A stretch of DNA of 64,000 nucleotides from Muribaculaceae bacterium Isolate-037 (Harlan) (GTDB lineage Bacteria > Bacteroidota > Bacteroidia > Bacteroidales > Muribaculaceae), in the NCBI GenBank assembly GCA_003762615.1, contig RIAZ01000028.1, positions 1 to 64,000 of the forward strand. The letters are read 5' to 3'. The notes under the pieces were generated by a model, which ran no database searches, was not told the origin of the DNA, and saw only the letters and a program-made list of their open reading frames with translations. A program made the position numbers and the translations under genes. Shown here piece by piece: positions 16,978-26,252 of this stretch (position 1 is the first letter of the stretch; each line of letters starts with the position of its first letter).

Positions 16978-17250
16978 GTTGCCTTGACAGCCGCAGGATA
17001 TCTTGGCATAAAATCATTCAGCCAGAATAAGGATGCCTATTGTTCTCTGCTTATAGAGAATATCGAAGCGCTGACAGATGGTGATGATTTGCCTGAAATA
17101 ATCATAATTTGTAGTGCTGAATTAGATAGGAGGTGCTTTACTCAAGGTAATCGGATTGCCATGTGTGGGGAATATATGTATTACCGTTGCCAATATGTCG
17201 GTAATCCCACATTTGCATGCATCAATCCTCCACGTGGTAATAAAAAATAA
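16939..17250 (+). CDS. NVEALA family protein
   Basis: 103 residues: a hydrophobic N-terminal segment (about 5-27), then the family motif as ENIEALTDGDD (about residues 40-50) and a cysteine-rich tail (CSAELDRRC, MCGEYMYYRC, FACINPP). NVEALA proteins are short Bacteroidales proteins of unknown function found next to 6-bladed propeller lipoproteins, exactly the setting here. Layout (leader-like N-terminus, short motif, Cys-rich end) suggests a small exported protein with disulfides. Confidence 0.85.
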   Translation: MNKKQILLSSMETVALTAAGYLGIKSFSQNKDAYCSLLIENIEALTDGDDLPEIIIICSAELDRRCFTQGNRIAMCGEYMYYRCQYVGNPTFACINPPRGNKK

Positions 17251-17273
17251 TTTCTATTACAAAACGGGGTACT

Positions 17274-18446
17274 ATGAATTCTCGATTATATTATCGTATT
17301 TCTATTATTATGATGATTACTCTTATTGCAAATTCTTGTAATAAGAGTAATCGTCCGGATTCAATACCAATCATTAACCTTGATGAAGCCACAGATATTA
17401 CGGTAGATAGCATAATGGACAAACTTGAGGTTATTCCTCTTGAATTAGGCAATAACCATTATCCATCCGGATTCAATAGCATGTGGAGAACCAATGATAA
17501 GATTATCTTAATTGATAGCAGAAATGTGGTTTTCGTATATACGTCAGACGGGAAATATTTATCAGATTCTACCAATAAAATAGGGAATGGTGCCGGCGAA
17601 TATTCAATTGCCACAGCCATATCATATAACAAGCATAGTGACTGTATCGAGGTGGCGACACCTACACAGTTACTGTTTTATGATTTTAAATTTAATCTGA
17701 TAAAAGCATCCTTATTGCCTACAAGAAGACCGGGGAATGGAAAAGATGGTGTATTTTTCGGATTTATTCATGATATTTCCAATCATGAGCATCTGCTTAT
17801 CCCAGAAAGCGTGATGGAAGATAGTCGGAAAATTATGGTATATGATTCTGAATCAGGCACAGTAATCAAAAATTTTGAGTATGATGACTATATACTGGCA
17901 GACATGACAATGCAGACAAACTGTTTCCATGATATGCCTTCGGGAGAAATTGCTTTTTTCCCTCCGGGAATAACGAACTATTCTTTTTTGTTCAATCCGG
18001 GTACTCAAACGCTTAACAAACAGCATTATCTGGATTATGGAGAAAAGGGAATTAATAAATCTGATTTGGGAAACCATTATTCAAATTTAGAAAAACTTCG
18101 TTTAGAAGTAATCAGTTCAGAAAAAACAATACCTCTTAAGACAATGCTTTGCGGAGACAACTTGGTTATTGTCTTAAAAAGAGGCGACACCCTAAAAGAT
18201 TTTATAACATTTATTTGGAATGTTGAAATCGGGAAAGGTTATGTCTTGAATGCTTACTTCAACGAAAAAATATCTTTCCCCATAATTGATTATTCTGACG
18301 ACTCCGGTTTGTACAGTATAGTTGACTCTGAAAATATTGGGAGTCTCACTTCTGTCATCAGTCCCTCCAAAGTTACGATAGCGGATTCTCCAATTAGTGA
18401 GGGAAGCATCGTGTTGATAAGATATGTATTGAAAAGCCATATTTAA
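17274..18446 (+). CDS. 6-bladed beta-propeller lipoprotein (2 of 4)
   Basis: 390 residues. Lipoprotein signal ending at Cys22 (LIANSC). Blade-type repeats include IDSRNVVFVYTSDGKYL and FYDFKFNLIKASLLPT; the usual late pattern GKGYVLNAYFNE and closing SIVLIRYVLK are present. It begins 23 bases after the NVEALA stop, in the same transcript direction, supporting joint action. Sequence similarity to the other three propellers is low, so they are old paralogues, unlike the recent duplication at the left end. Confidence 0.85.
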   Translation: MNSRLYYRISIIMMITLIANSCNKSNRPDSIPIINLDEATDITVDSIMDKLEVIPLELGNNHYPSGFNSMWRTNDKIILIDSRNVVFVYTSDGKYLSDSTNKIGNGAGEYSIATAISYNKHSDCIEVATPTQLLFYDFKFNLIKASLLPTRRPGNGKDGVFFGFIHDISNHEHLLIPESVMEDSRKIMVYDSESGTVIKNFEYDDYILADMTMQTNCFHDMPSGEIAFFPPGITNYSFLFNPGTQTLNKQHYLDYGEKGINKSDLGNHYSNLEKLRLEVISSEKTIPLKTMLCGDNLVIVLKRGDTLKDFITFIWNVEIGKGYVLNAYFNEKISFPIIDYSDDSGLYSIVDSENIGSLTSVISPSKVTIADSPISEGSIVLIRYVLKSHI

Positions 18447-18496
18447 AAAAGACAGAATTTATATGTACCGAAAGAGATAACAAAATATAAGGAAAG

Positions 18497-18558
18497 ATAA
18501 CCTAAACAAATATTAGATTATGAACAAGAAACAAATTCTATTGTCATCTATGGAAACA
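18497..18558 (+). repeat. 62-bp direct repeat, copy 2 (start of miniature NVEALA gene)
   Basis: Same sequence as 16916-16977 with one base different; it supplies the upstream region and the first 13 codons of the frame at 18520-18630. Confidence 0.95.
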
Positions 18559-18630
18559 TGTTCACCCATGTTGCAATATCTCGAGAACTCCGGCACATGC
18601 CATGCTCATGGTTATAACTATTGTTACTAA
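18520..18630 (+). pseudogene. Miniature NVEALA gene (internal deletion), 36 codons
   Basis: The frame opens with MNKKQILLSSMET, the same 13 residues as the NVEALA gene at 16939, then jumps to a cysteine-containing end (CSPMLQYLENSGTCHAHGYNYCY). The membrane segment and NVEALA motif are gone. It keeps the upstream region of the intact gene and lies 13 bases before the next propeller gene. Most likely a deletion remnant; a functional micropeptide cannot be excluded. Confidence 0.65.
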
Positions 18631-18643
18631 TGAATTATCGCCA

Positions 18644-19657
18644 ATGAAAAATATCATAGTGATTATCGTGTCTGCATTGCCAATTGTAATGCAGACCTCA
18701 TGCAAGGAGTCTGTAAGGAATTCATGTATTCAGATCGATCTATCTTCTGTCCCCATGGATCCGAGTGAAATTGATTTGGATATACTTACCCGTGAGGTGT
18801 CTCTTGATAATGACTCCATCATAATCGGTAATATCGTTGATTTGGTTGCCACGGATTCCGTGTGGTTCATTCTTGACGAAAATGGATCGATTATAAGATA
18901 TCCGTTGGCAGATGGCATCTCTCCAAAAAGAATCAACTCAAGAGGTCATGGATTTGGCGAGTATATCGCTCCTGTCGCACTTACATCAGACAAGGACACT
19001 CTGTACGTATTGGACATTGCCACCGCTTCCATCCTTAAATACGACACAGATCTAAAACCCTTGGAGAACGTGCAATTGGATCATCCTGCTCAAAACATAC
19101 TCATCTGCGGTGACAACATCCTATCCGACAACCTTGATCTGAAGTCTAATTCAAATATGGTGATAATGTCAGATAGGAAAGGGAACCATATTGACAATCT
19201 GATTCCGATTGCAGATGTCGGTGAACTTGATTCATACCGGGTTGGAAACACGTTCATGGAACGTATGCAGGATGATGTATTCGTGCTTGATTCAAAGGGC
19301 AATACATTATACATGTATGAAGATGGAGTGATGCATCCGGCATACAGATATGACTTTGGGAAACGTATGATCCCGGAAGGGAAACCTCTTGATGTCGGCA
19401 ACTTATCCCAATATGCGGTTTCCACTCATTGTTTCATATCCGGCGACATGGTTCTGTTGAGCTATCTTCTGGATAATCAGCGGCAATACTGCTACTATGA
19501 TGTCAAAACGGGACAGATTAAGAATGGCACAGTCAACGCCACATCGGAAGGGTTCCCCTTCTTTCCAAGATGGCAACACGGCAATGAATTGATAGGCTAT
19601 CTTGAATCGGAATCCGGAGAAAAGAATGGAAGCCTTCTATTCTATACTCTAAAATGA
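18644..19657 (+). CDS. 6-bladed beta-propeller lipoprotein (3 of 4)
   Basis: About 337 residues from the ATG at 18644, preferred over 18602 because MKNIIVIIVSALPIVMQTSC is a proper lipoprotein signal and the longer form would overlap the miniature NVEALA frame. Propeller repeats are visible (TLYVLDIATASILKYDTDL, DVFVLDSKGNTLYMYEDG). No transmembrane segment beyond the signal. Role unknown, shared with its neighbours. Confidence 0.82.
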   Translation: MKNIIVIIVSALPIVMQTSCKESVRNSCIQIDLSSVPMDPSEIDLDILTREVSLDNDSIIIGNIVDLVATDSVWFILDENGSIIRYPLADGISPKRINSRGHGFGEYIAPVALTSDKDTLYVLDIATASILKYDTDLKPLENVQLDHPAQNILICGDNILSDNLDLKSNSNMVIMSDRKGNHIDNLIPIADVGELDSYRVGNTFMERMQDDVFVLDSKGNTLYMYEDGVMHPAYRYDFGKRMIPEGKPLDVGNLSQYAVSTHCFISGDMVLLSYLLDNQRQYCYYDVKTGQIKNGTVNATSEGFPFFPRWQHGNELIGYLESESGEKNGSLLFYTLK

Positions 19658-19724
19658 TACTTTCTCTTATCCCTCAGCAAGGATGACAACCATAATTCCA
19701 AACAATATGAGAACCATATTTCCA

Positions 19725-20819
19725 ATGTCGCTGAAGACTTCATTCGTATTCGCAGTGATGCTTATTTTGTCTTCATGTATGACTACAAAAACAGAAGATA
19801 AGGATATATCTCTTAAGGATACTTCGGAGCATATCGTAAAGGTAAGTGATTTAATCTCCAAATATGAATGGATTCATCTCGACAGCATTCCCAATGCTTC
19901 AATCGGAAATGCAGCCCGCATCATTGAACATAATGGAAGAATTTATATTCTTGATCTGACTTCAAGAAAGGAGGTGCTTACATTTGGGGCTGACGGTAAA
20001 TTCTTGAATACTATTGGCGTTCAGGGGAATGGGCACGGGGAATATCCCGACATACTTGACTTTGCCGTCAATACCACAAACGGAGACATCGCGATTCTTT
20101 CACCGGCTTCGACTGTATATGTTTATAACGAAGTGGGAAACTTTATCAGAAGCGTCAAGTTGACCGAGTCTTTGCTTTGGCATATCATATTTACCCAGGG
20201 GCATTATATCTGTTCTACAGATCATTGCACTTATACAGAGGGGGATGATGCCTTCCTGATATATACATTCACCTCGGATTTCAAACCCGAAGGTAAGTAT
20301 ATTCCGGTCCTTCCCCAACAAATGCCAAGCACGGCGATGTTTGAGGGATTGCTGTCATCGCAAGGAGATACCGGATATTATATGGATATGTTCACCCATT
20401 CCCTCTATGAAATAAATAACAGCGGCATTCCGGATCTTCTGTTCACTTTCTCTTTGCCTGATGCCATGCCAAACTCCGTATTTGGAGAGAGTATGGAATT
20501 CTACATGCAGCAGACCAAGCATGACTGGATAAAAACCTTCATCCCTCTTCAGGATTCATTCCTGCTGACGTATGTGGTCAACGGTAATCTATGTATGGCT
20601 GAGATTTCAAATGAAGGTAAAATCAAGGTCAGCGGTCTTATTGGCGGCATACTGCCCAAAATGTTTCCGGCTGCCCATGGTTCCATACTGTCACCTGTCA
20701 CAAGGGAGGAATATCAGACTGAATGGCTCGGTATCCCTGAGGAAGAGTTGACAATAAAAGATATGGAAGGGAATCTTTTGCTTCTAAGATGGCATCTGAA
20801 TGAAACCACACCTTTCTAA
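19725..20819 (+). CDS. 6-bladed beta-propeller lipoprotein (4 of 4)
   Basis: About 364 residues from the ATG at 19725, chosen because MSLKTSFVFAVMLILSSC gives a compact lipoprotein signal; starts at 19683 and 19707 would add a polar stretch before it. Blades show RIYILDLTSRKEVLTFGADG and STVYVYNEVGNFIRSVKL. The segment GVQGNGHGEYPD is typical of the family near the second blade. Last gene of the cluster, followed by the shared terminator at 20855-20888. Confidence 0.83.
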   Translation: MSLKTSFVFAVMLILSSCMTTKTEDKDISLKDTSEHIVKVSDLISKYEWIHLDSIPNASIGNAARIIEHNGRIYILDLTSRKEVLTFGADGKFLNTIGVQGNGHGEYPDILDFAVNTTNGDIAILSPASTVYVYNEVGNFIRSVKLTESLLWHIIFTQGHYICSTDHCTYTEGDDAFLIYTFTSDFKPEGKYIPVLPQQMPSTAMFEGLLSSQGDTGYYMDMFTHSLYEINNSGIPDLLFTFSLPDAMPNSVFGESMEFYMQQTKHDWIKTFIPLQDSFLLTYVVNGNLCMAEISNEGKIKVSGLIGGILPKMFPAAHGSILSPVTREEYQTEWLGIPEEELTIKDMEGNLLLLRWHLNETTPF

Positions 20820-20854
20820 AGGCAAGTCTGTGAATACAATTGTAAAATACTTTT

Positions 20855-20888
20855 AAAGATGGCTTATTCAAGTGAATAAGCCATCTTT
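20855..20888. terminator. Bidirectional terminator between convergent genes
   Basis: A perfect 15-base stem (AAAGATGGCTTATTC) with a 4-base loop. It ends the propeller cluster on the plus strand and the acyltransferase gene on the minus strand. The last codons of the acyltransferase lie within the stem. Confidence 0.8.
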
Positions 20889-21691
20889 CGTAATGCAGCC
20901 GCGAGATTTCGTGGATTCTCTTCCCGCGCTTTCAATTTTTCCCAACTTATCGGCTTACCAAAGATTATACGGAACCGCTTCCCGCCTGCTTTGCAGAGTT
21001 CACCGGGGAGCAATGCCTGTTCGACGTTGACCTTCAGTCCGAGTTTCTTGCGCCATTTCGCCGTGCGGTAGAACACCATGGAATTCATCCCTTCGAATTT
21101 CACGGGCACGACATCGCGCCGCGATTCTATGGATTTCGCCACGAATGATTTCTGCCATTCAAGGTCGGAGATAGTGCCGTCCGGTTGCAGACGCGACACG
21201 AGCCCTGCCGGGAATTGCAATATGTGCATCTCCGACTCCAATGCCTCCTTGATAGCGCGTGTCCTGTCTCGCCCCTGGCGTCCGTATTTGTTGACAGGGA
21301 TAAACATGTCGCGCAACGGCTCCACATTCATTAGCATGTCGTTGACAAGGAAGCGTATGCCGTCGTCGCCATATCTCTCACCAAGCACGGCTATGAGCGC
21401 GATGCCGTCAAGTCCGCCCAACGGATGGTTAGAGGCAAACATCAGACGACGGTGCCCTTCAAGATTCTCCAGACCTTTCACCTCAACCGTCACTCCGAGA
21501 TGCTCCAGGATCTTGCGTGCAAACGCCGACCCGCGTGCCGGGAAAGCGGCACGCAGCATCTCGTTAAGTTCCTTCTGGCGTATCAGTCTCTCCAGTCCGG
21601 AGATCAGAAATCCGGGCACAATCCTCCCGACATTCCTCGGAAGGCGCGACCGCAGAATGCCGTGAAGATCTATCTCTATCGGTTTATCCAT
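20864..21691 (-). CDS. Lysophospholipid-type acyltransferase (PlsC-like)
   Basis: 275 residues. The acyltransferase active-site block is FASNHPLGGLDGIAL (about residues 90-105; the His-Asp spacing is one longer than the HX4D norm), followed by VNKYGRQGRDRT and LQFPAGLVSRLQ, which fit the later family blocks. Such enzymes transfer acyl chains to lysolipids at the inner membrane. Substrate is not evident; phosphatidic acid or aminolipid synthesis are both possible. It overlaps obgE by 8 bases and ends in the terminator hairpin. Confidence 0.8.
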   Translation of the reverse strand: MDKPIEIDLHGILRSRLPRNVGRIVPGFLISGLERLIRQKELNEMLRAAFPARGSAFARKILEHLGVTVEVKGLENLEGHRRLMFASNHPLGGLDGIALIAVLGERYGDDGIRFLVNDMLMNVEPLRDMFIPVNKYGRQGRDRTRAIKEALESEMHILQFPAGLVSRLQPDGTISDLEWQKSFVAKSIESRRDVVPVKFEGMNSMVFYRTAKWRKKLGLKVNVEQALLPGELCKAGGKRFRIIFGKPISWEKLKAREENPRNLAAALRKMAYSLE

Positions 21692-22850
21692 TTACGCTGT
21701 CTTCCTCGTCCCAGAATTCATCTTCCCAATCCTCATCATCAATCGGGAAGTCTGTATCCTCATTGTCATCCTGATGGAAGATGAACTCATCCTCTTCCTC
21801 CACACGATGACGCACGTCGAGATTACGATGGGTCATGGTGCTCTTCACCTGATTCTCCTCAGAATTAATCTCGCGCCAGAGTATATCCTTCAGCTCAGTC
21901 AAGCCCTGCCCCGTCACTGCCGATATGAACACTGTCGGGATACCTTCCGGGAGCTCGGCGGCAATCTCCTCACGCAGTTCATCGTCAAGCATGTCGCACT
22001 TTGATATGGCGAGCACCCGGCTCTTATCTGCCAATTCCGGATTAAACTCCTTCAGCTCATTTAGAAGAATCTCGTAATCCTTCTTTATGTCGTCGCTGTC
22101 GGCGGGAATGAGAAAGAGCAGCACGGCATTCCTCTCTATATGCCTCAGGAAACGGAGTCCGAGACCCTTGCCCTCGCTGGCACCCTCTATGATGCCGGGA
22201 ATATCCGCCATCACAAATGATTTGTCGCCACGGTAGTTGACAATGCCAAGACTCGGCTCCATCGTCGTGAAGGGATAGTCGGCAATCTTGGGCTTTGCCG
22301 CCGACATTGCGGAGAGCAGCGTGGATTTTCCGGCATTCGGGAATCCCACAAGACCCACGTCGCCAAGCAGCTTCAGCTCCAGCACCACCGCCTTCTCAAT
22401 GGCGGGCTGTCCGGGCTGGGCATAACGTGGGGCGCGGTTGGTGGATGTGGCGAAATGCCAGTTGCCCAGACCACCCTTTCCTCCACGAAGAAGTTTTATC
22501 TCCTCGCCGTCTTCCGTTATCTCACATAAAAATTCACCCGTCTCCGCATCAAATACGGCAGTGCCCACAGGCACCTCAATTATGCGGTCCTCCCCATCCT
22601 TGCCGAAGGAGCGTCCCGCGCCGCCGCTCTGTCCGTCGGTAGCGAAGACATGACGCTGGTAGCGCAAAGGGAGGAGCGTCCACATGTGGCGGTTCCCTTT
22701 AAGTATAATATGACCGCCACGTCCGCCGTCGCCGCCATCGGGTCCGCCTTTTGGCACGTACTTCGCCCTATGGAAATGACGGCTTCCTGCGCCACCCTTT
22801 CCTGACCGGCAAAGAATCTTCACATAATCTATAAAATTAGATTCTGCCAT
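21684..22850 (-). CDS. obgE: Obg family GTPase
   Basis: 388 residues. The glycine-rich Obg fold fills residues 1-158 (KILCRSGKGGAGSRHFHRAK, GGPDGGDGGRGGHI), followed by the G domain with the P-loop GFPNAGKSTLLSA, the switch region DYPFTTMEPSLG, DIPGIIEGASEGKGLG and the SKCD specificity motif. The C-terminus is highly acidic (EEEDEFIFHQDDNEDTD and on). ObgE helps assemble the large ribosomal subunit and links growth to nucleotide levels. It is in the middle of a tight minus-strand run. Confidence 0.97.
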   Translation of the reverse strand: MAESNFIDYVKILCRSGKGGAGSRHFHRAKYVPKGGPDGGDGGRGGHIILKGNRHMWTLLPLRYQRHVFATDGQSGGAGRSFGKDGEDRIIEVPVGTAVFDAETGEFLCEITEDGEEIKLLRGGKGGLGNWHFATSTNRAPRYAQPGQPAIEKAVVLELKLLGDVGLVGFPNAGKSTLLSAMSAAKPKIADYPFTTMEPSLGIVNYRGDKSFVMADIPGIIEGASEGKGLGLRFLRHIERNAVLLFLIPADSDDIKKDYEILLNELKEFNPELADKSRVLAISKCDMLDDELREEIAAELPEGIPTVFISAVTGQGLTELKDILWREINSEENQVKSTMTHRNLDVRHRVEEEDEFIFHQDDNEDTDFPIDDEDWEDEFWDEEDSVNG

Positions 22851-22891
22851 GTTTTATTTCGTTTTTGGTTATGTTTCCGTTTATTACGTTC

Positions 22892-24007
22892 TTATTTGAA
22901 CCCCACACGACGTTTCATCAGATCGTTGGCATAGCGATAATCGTCGGGCGAGCCTATATCAATCCACGTCCCCTCTATCGGATAGCACCCCACCTCTCCG
23001 CCGTCGGCAATCAATGATGTTATAAAATCCGGAGCATCAAGATATTCTCCCGCCACTATACGGCTGAGCAGACTGCTTTTCATAAGATAAACGCCACCGT
23101 TGGCAAAATAGTTGTAGGTGGGTTTCTCTTCCAATCCCTTCACCCGCTTCCCCTCCATCTTCATAATCGCGAAGGGGACAGAGACGGTGTAGGGCACCGC
23201 CGCCATCGTGAGGTCAGCCCCACTTCTTACGTGATGCAGATACATCTCCTCGAAATCAAGGGTGGTGAGAAGGTCGGAGTTCATCAGCAACACGTTGTCG
23301 CTGTGTATCCCGTCAATCAGAGCCATGCTACCCATCGTGCCGAGACGCTTTGGCTCACGGATGCAAGTCACCTTCGCACGCCCCGTGCGCTGACGGAAAT
23401 GCGACTCTATTTTATGCGCCAGATAGTTGACAGTCACGAATATCCGCTCCACGCCGCAACGTTCCAGCTCATCGACGTTATAGTCTATTATCGCCTTCTC
23501 ACCTACGGTCAGCAGCGGCTTTGGTGTGTCTTGCGTAAGCGGGCGCAACCTCTCCCCCTTTCCTCCTGCCATAAGCACTGCATCAATGGGCAGACGCGTC
23601 TTTATGGCGCTCAGATCAACGATGTCGATTATATGCCCGCACCTCACCACGGGGAGCAGCGTCAGACGCCGGCGTCTCCCCTCCGCAATGCGAAGGCACC
23701 AGTCTTCTCCCGGGGTGAGATAAAGATAATCCCTATGCATCACGCTCTCCACGGAGTCAGATATATCGGCGCCGGCTATAAGCGCGCGCCTCACGTCTCC
23801 GTCAGTGACCGTGCCCACAAGATTGCCGGCATCATCAATTGCAAACAGCGTCATCGACTCCCCAGACAATCTGTTGATGGCGGCAAGAGCGTCGCGCACG
23901 TTTGACCTAACGCTGACAGCATGACGACGAAGCAGAGCGGCACATGATGCCGAAACCTCGCCATATATACTATCCGGCAACTTCCGGTTTCGATTCCCGT
24001 TATCCAT
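22892..24007 (-). CDS. CBS-domain sugar nucleotidyltransferase
   Basis: 371 residues. The first 125 or so hold a CBS pair (FAIDDAGNLVGTVTDGDVRR, LLPVVRCGHIIDIVDL). The rest is a nucleotidyltransferase of the mannose-1-phosphate guanylyltransferase/glucose-1-phosphate type with the signature VLMAGGKGERLRPLTQDTPK, then GLEEKPTYNYFANGGVYL. It would activate a sugar phosphate for surface polysaccharide, with the CBS part sensing a nucleotide. The start overlaps the WYL gene stop, and a glycosyltransferase lies upstream, which fits glycan synthesis. Confidence 0.87.
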   Translation of the reverse strand: MDNGNRNRKLPDSIYGEVSASCAALLRRHAVSVRSNVRDALAAINRLSGESMTLFAIDDAGNLVGTVTDGDVRRALIAGADISDSVESVMHRDYLYLTPGEDWCLRIAEGRRRRLTLLPVVRCGHIIDIVDLSAIKTRLPIDAVLMAGGKGERLRPLTQDTPKPLLTVGEKAIIDYNVDELERCGVERIFVTVNYLAHKIESHFRQRTGRAKVTCIREPKRLGTMGSMALIDGIHSDNVLLMNSDLLTTLDFEEMYLHHVRSGADLTMAAVPYTVSVPFAIMKMEGKRVKGLEEKPTYNYFANGGVYLMKSSLLSRIVAGEYLDAPDFITSLIADGGEVGCYPIEGTWIDIGSPDDYRYANDLMKRRVGFK

Positions 24008-24909
24008 TATTTATCTTGTTGATATTGTTTTAAAGTCTCCTTCAATTCCGTCTCCACCATCACCCTCAATTCCTGCGGTGCAAGCACCTTAACAGCCACC
24101 CCGAGTCCGAGTATCTCATGCACCAACTCATAGTTGAGTTGCAGCCTATAGGAGAAAATCGAATAGCTATCGTGCACCTCCTCCTGCTGCGACACGTGGA
24201 GCGGCAATGCCCGGAAATATTTAGCCTGAGTGGGTGTGGCCTTGAGACGCACGTTCTTCACCGGGGCAAGGGAGGTGGTGACGCCCACTATATTGCCGAA
24301 ATAATCATCCGGATTAAAATCTGCCGGCATATCGAAATAGTCGCGCATTATCCTCATATCGGTCATACGGTCAAGGGCATACGTGCGTATCGCCTCCCCT
24401 TTCTCCTTAAAGCCGATCATGTACCACCTCTGCTTATACCTCTTCACGAGATAAGGGCGAAACACAATCCCTCTCTCTGCCCTGGAGCGGTTGAATCCTG
24501 CATAGGTGAACACAACTTTCCGACAATAGCGTATCGCCTCAAGCACCTGTGGCAAAAATTGCCTCGCCGACGGCACGTCCTCAATCTCCACACGCTCTAT
24601 AGGCACGTGGGTATCCTTGAGGGCACTGCTGACCGTATATGAATCAAGCATCCAGTTGGTGAACGCACGTCCCTGACGTGAGGTGTCGGAGTCTATGTAG
24701 TAACGTCCGCGACTGTCGCAGCAGATGTCAAGATGGAAATTCTCCTCTATGGCACGACGGTAATGATGAAACGTGCGTTCCGGCAGAGGTGTGCCGTCGG
24801 AAAGATGCGACTTCACCCATAGCGCATTCAGTTCCTCACGGGTGAGCCGCTCGTAGCGCGACAGGGTGTCGACTATCCATACGTATCTGCTTATAAGGTC
24901 GCGTGCCAT
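24007..24909 (-). CDS. WYL domain transcriptional regulator
   Basis: 300 residues. The N-terminal ~70 resemble a helix-turn-helix (RLTREELNALWVKSHLSDG, TFHHYRRAIEENF), the WYL domain spans about 140-200 (VFTYAGFNRSRA, KRYKQRWYMIGFKEKGEAIR), and a C-terminal WCX-like part follows. WYL proteins sense small ligands or nucleic-acid stress. Placed within a biosynthetic operon, it may regulate it; this is inference. A shorter paralogue lies at 30086-30703. Confidence 0.85.
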   Translation of the reverse strand: MARDLISRYVWIVDTLSRYERLTREELNALWVKSHLSDGTPLPERTFHHYRRAIEENFHLDICCDSRGRYYIDSDTSRQGRAFTNWMLDSYTVSSALKDTHVPIERVEIEDVPSARQFLPQVLEAIRYCRKVVFTYAGFNRSRAERGIVFRPYLVKRYKQRWYMIGFKEKGEAIRTYALDRMTDMRIMRDYFDMPADFNPDDYFGNIVGVTTSLAPVKNVRLKATPTQAKYFRALPLHVSQQEEVHDSYSIFSYRLQLNYELVHEILGLGVAVKVLAPQELRVMVETELKETLKQYQQDK

Positions 24910-24913
24910 AATA

Positions 24914-26194
24914 CTAAATATTTGATTTACATTCCTCTATCAACCTTATATACTTATCCACCACCACCTGCGGTGAGAATCTGCGTCTCACCTCATATTG
25001 CATCACCTTGCGCATCAGCTCCATCTCCACCTCGTCAACAACTTTGCTGCACGCCCACAATATGCCAACAGAAAGGTTCATCGCCGCCTGACGCATATCA
25101 GATGAATATGGCGCGATATAGCCGGTCTGCAGATGATCAATAATATCGCTCTGCCCCCCCCGGTTAAAACTTACAGGTATGCACCCGTAAGCCTGTGCCT
25201 CCACAAGAGTGCCAGGCAATGTCTCGTAGCTTGACGACGACACGACTATATCAACCTCCTCATACACCTTGCGTATGGCATCCTCCCCACTCACAACGCC
25301 GAGATGACGATGGCTTATCGCTATCTCTCTGAACAAGGAAGCATCCTTGATGCCTCCGAACGTGACCAATTCCAACTCATCCGCTATTTCGGAATACATC
25401 TCTTTCAGCACCCGAGTCATATCTATAAGCACAGGGAAACCCTTTATAGGATCGTCAAGACGGGCGGCACCGAATCCTATACGTATCTTTCTACCCTTCA
25501 GCGGGGGATGGTTCACCTCCTTGATACGGTCAATGGGGAAGACGTTGGGTATGACGTATACGCCCTTATTATATCTCAACAGTGAGCTCTCCTTTGACCG
25601 ATTATAAAGCCAGTTGCTCACTGCCACAAATTTCATGTAGGGATACGTGTCGTAGATCCGGTTCTTGTCTGCCCATACCATCGCCGACTCTATTTTGTCG
25701 GGACTCAGTCTGCCAAGCAACGGACAATAGTTGCAAATGGAATGGTAGCCCGTGCATCCCCCTGCATGATGACATAGGCTGGTCATGCACCACATATCAT
25801 GCATCGTCCATATCAACGGCTTGTTCAGACGCTTCATCCGCTCTATACCAGAGAGGGAGAGCATCCCCTGATTGACCCAGTTGAGCAACACCGCATCCGC
25901 CTCCTTCACCAACGGATGACGCCACAATGGAAGCCCCTTCGCACCGGTATCTATCTTAAACAGTGTGTCGCGCCGGAAGCCGTTAAGAATAAAAATCTTA
26001 AGTCGTTCTACGAGAAATTTCCATTTTATCTTAAGCGATCCGGCAGCCTTCACCACATAGGGAGAATCCGTCAGTTTCTCGACCACCAGCATACGGGCAT
26101 CTATACCGGCATCACGCATAGCCTGCATAAGACGCATGCTGACCATAGCTGCCCCTCCCGTGCGATCACTTTTATTTATTATCACTATTTTCAT
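24914..26194 (-). CDS. Glycosyltransferase, GT4-like
   Basis: 426 residues of GT-B type. The N-terminus MKIVIINKSDRTGGAAMVS is an acceptor-domain start; the middle has WTMHDMWCMTSLCHHAGGC with clustered cysteines (also SICNYCPLLG). The C-terminal donor domain holds IRIGFGAARLDDPIKGF, VSSSSYETLPGTLVEAQAYG and GQSDII, the usual E-x7-E type region. It transfers an activated sugar to a surface glycan, donor and acceptor unknown. It ends 4 bases before the WYL gene. Confidence 0.88.
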   Translation of the reverse strand: MKIVIINKSDRTGGAAMVSMRLMQAMRDAGIDARMLVVEKLTDSPYVVKAAGSLKIKWKFLVERLKIFILNGFRRDTLFKIDTGAKGLPLWRHPLVKEADAVLLNWVNQGMLSLSGIERMKRLNKPLIWTMHDMWCMTSLCHHAGGCTGYHSICNYCPLLGRLSPDKIESAMVWADKNRIYDTYPYMKFVAVSNWLYNRSKESSLLRYNKGVYVIPNVFPIDRIKEVNHPPLKGRKIRIGFGAARLDDPIKGFPVLIDMTRVLKEMYSEIADELELVTFGGIKDASLFREIAISHRHLGVVSGEDAIRKVYEEVDIVVSSSSYETLPGTLVEAQAYGCIPVSFNRGGQSDIIDHLQTGYIAPYSSDMRQAAMNLSVGILWACSKVVDEVEMELMRKVMQYEVRRRFSPQVVVDKYIRLIEECKSNI

Positions 26195-26252
26195 CGTAGA
26201 AGTCTTGTATTCAGAATTATTACTATCTGTAAGTCGCGGCGACGTATTCCGT

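Noticed and set aside
18520..18630. Phase-variable switching by the 62-bp direct repeat
   Set aside because: Direct repeats could recombine and delete 16977-18497, but there is no inverted orientation or recombinase nearby; a past duplication explains it more simply.
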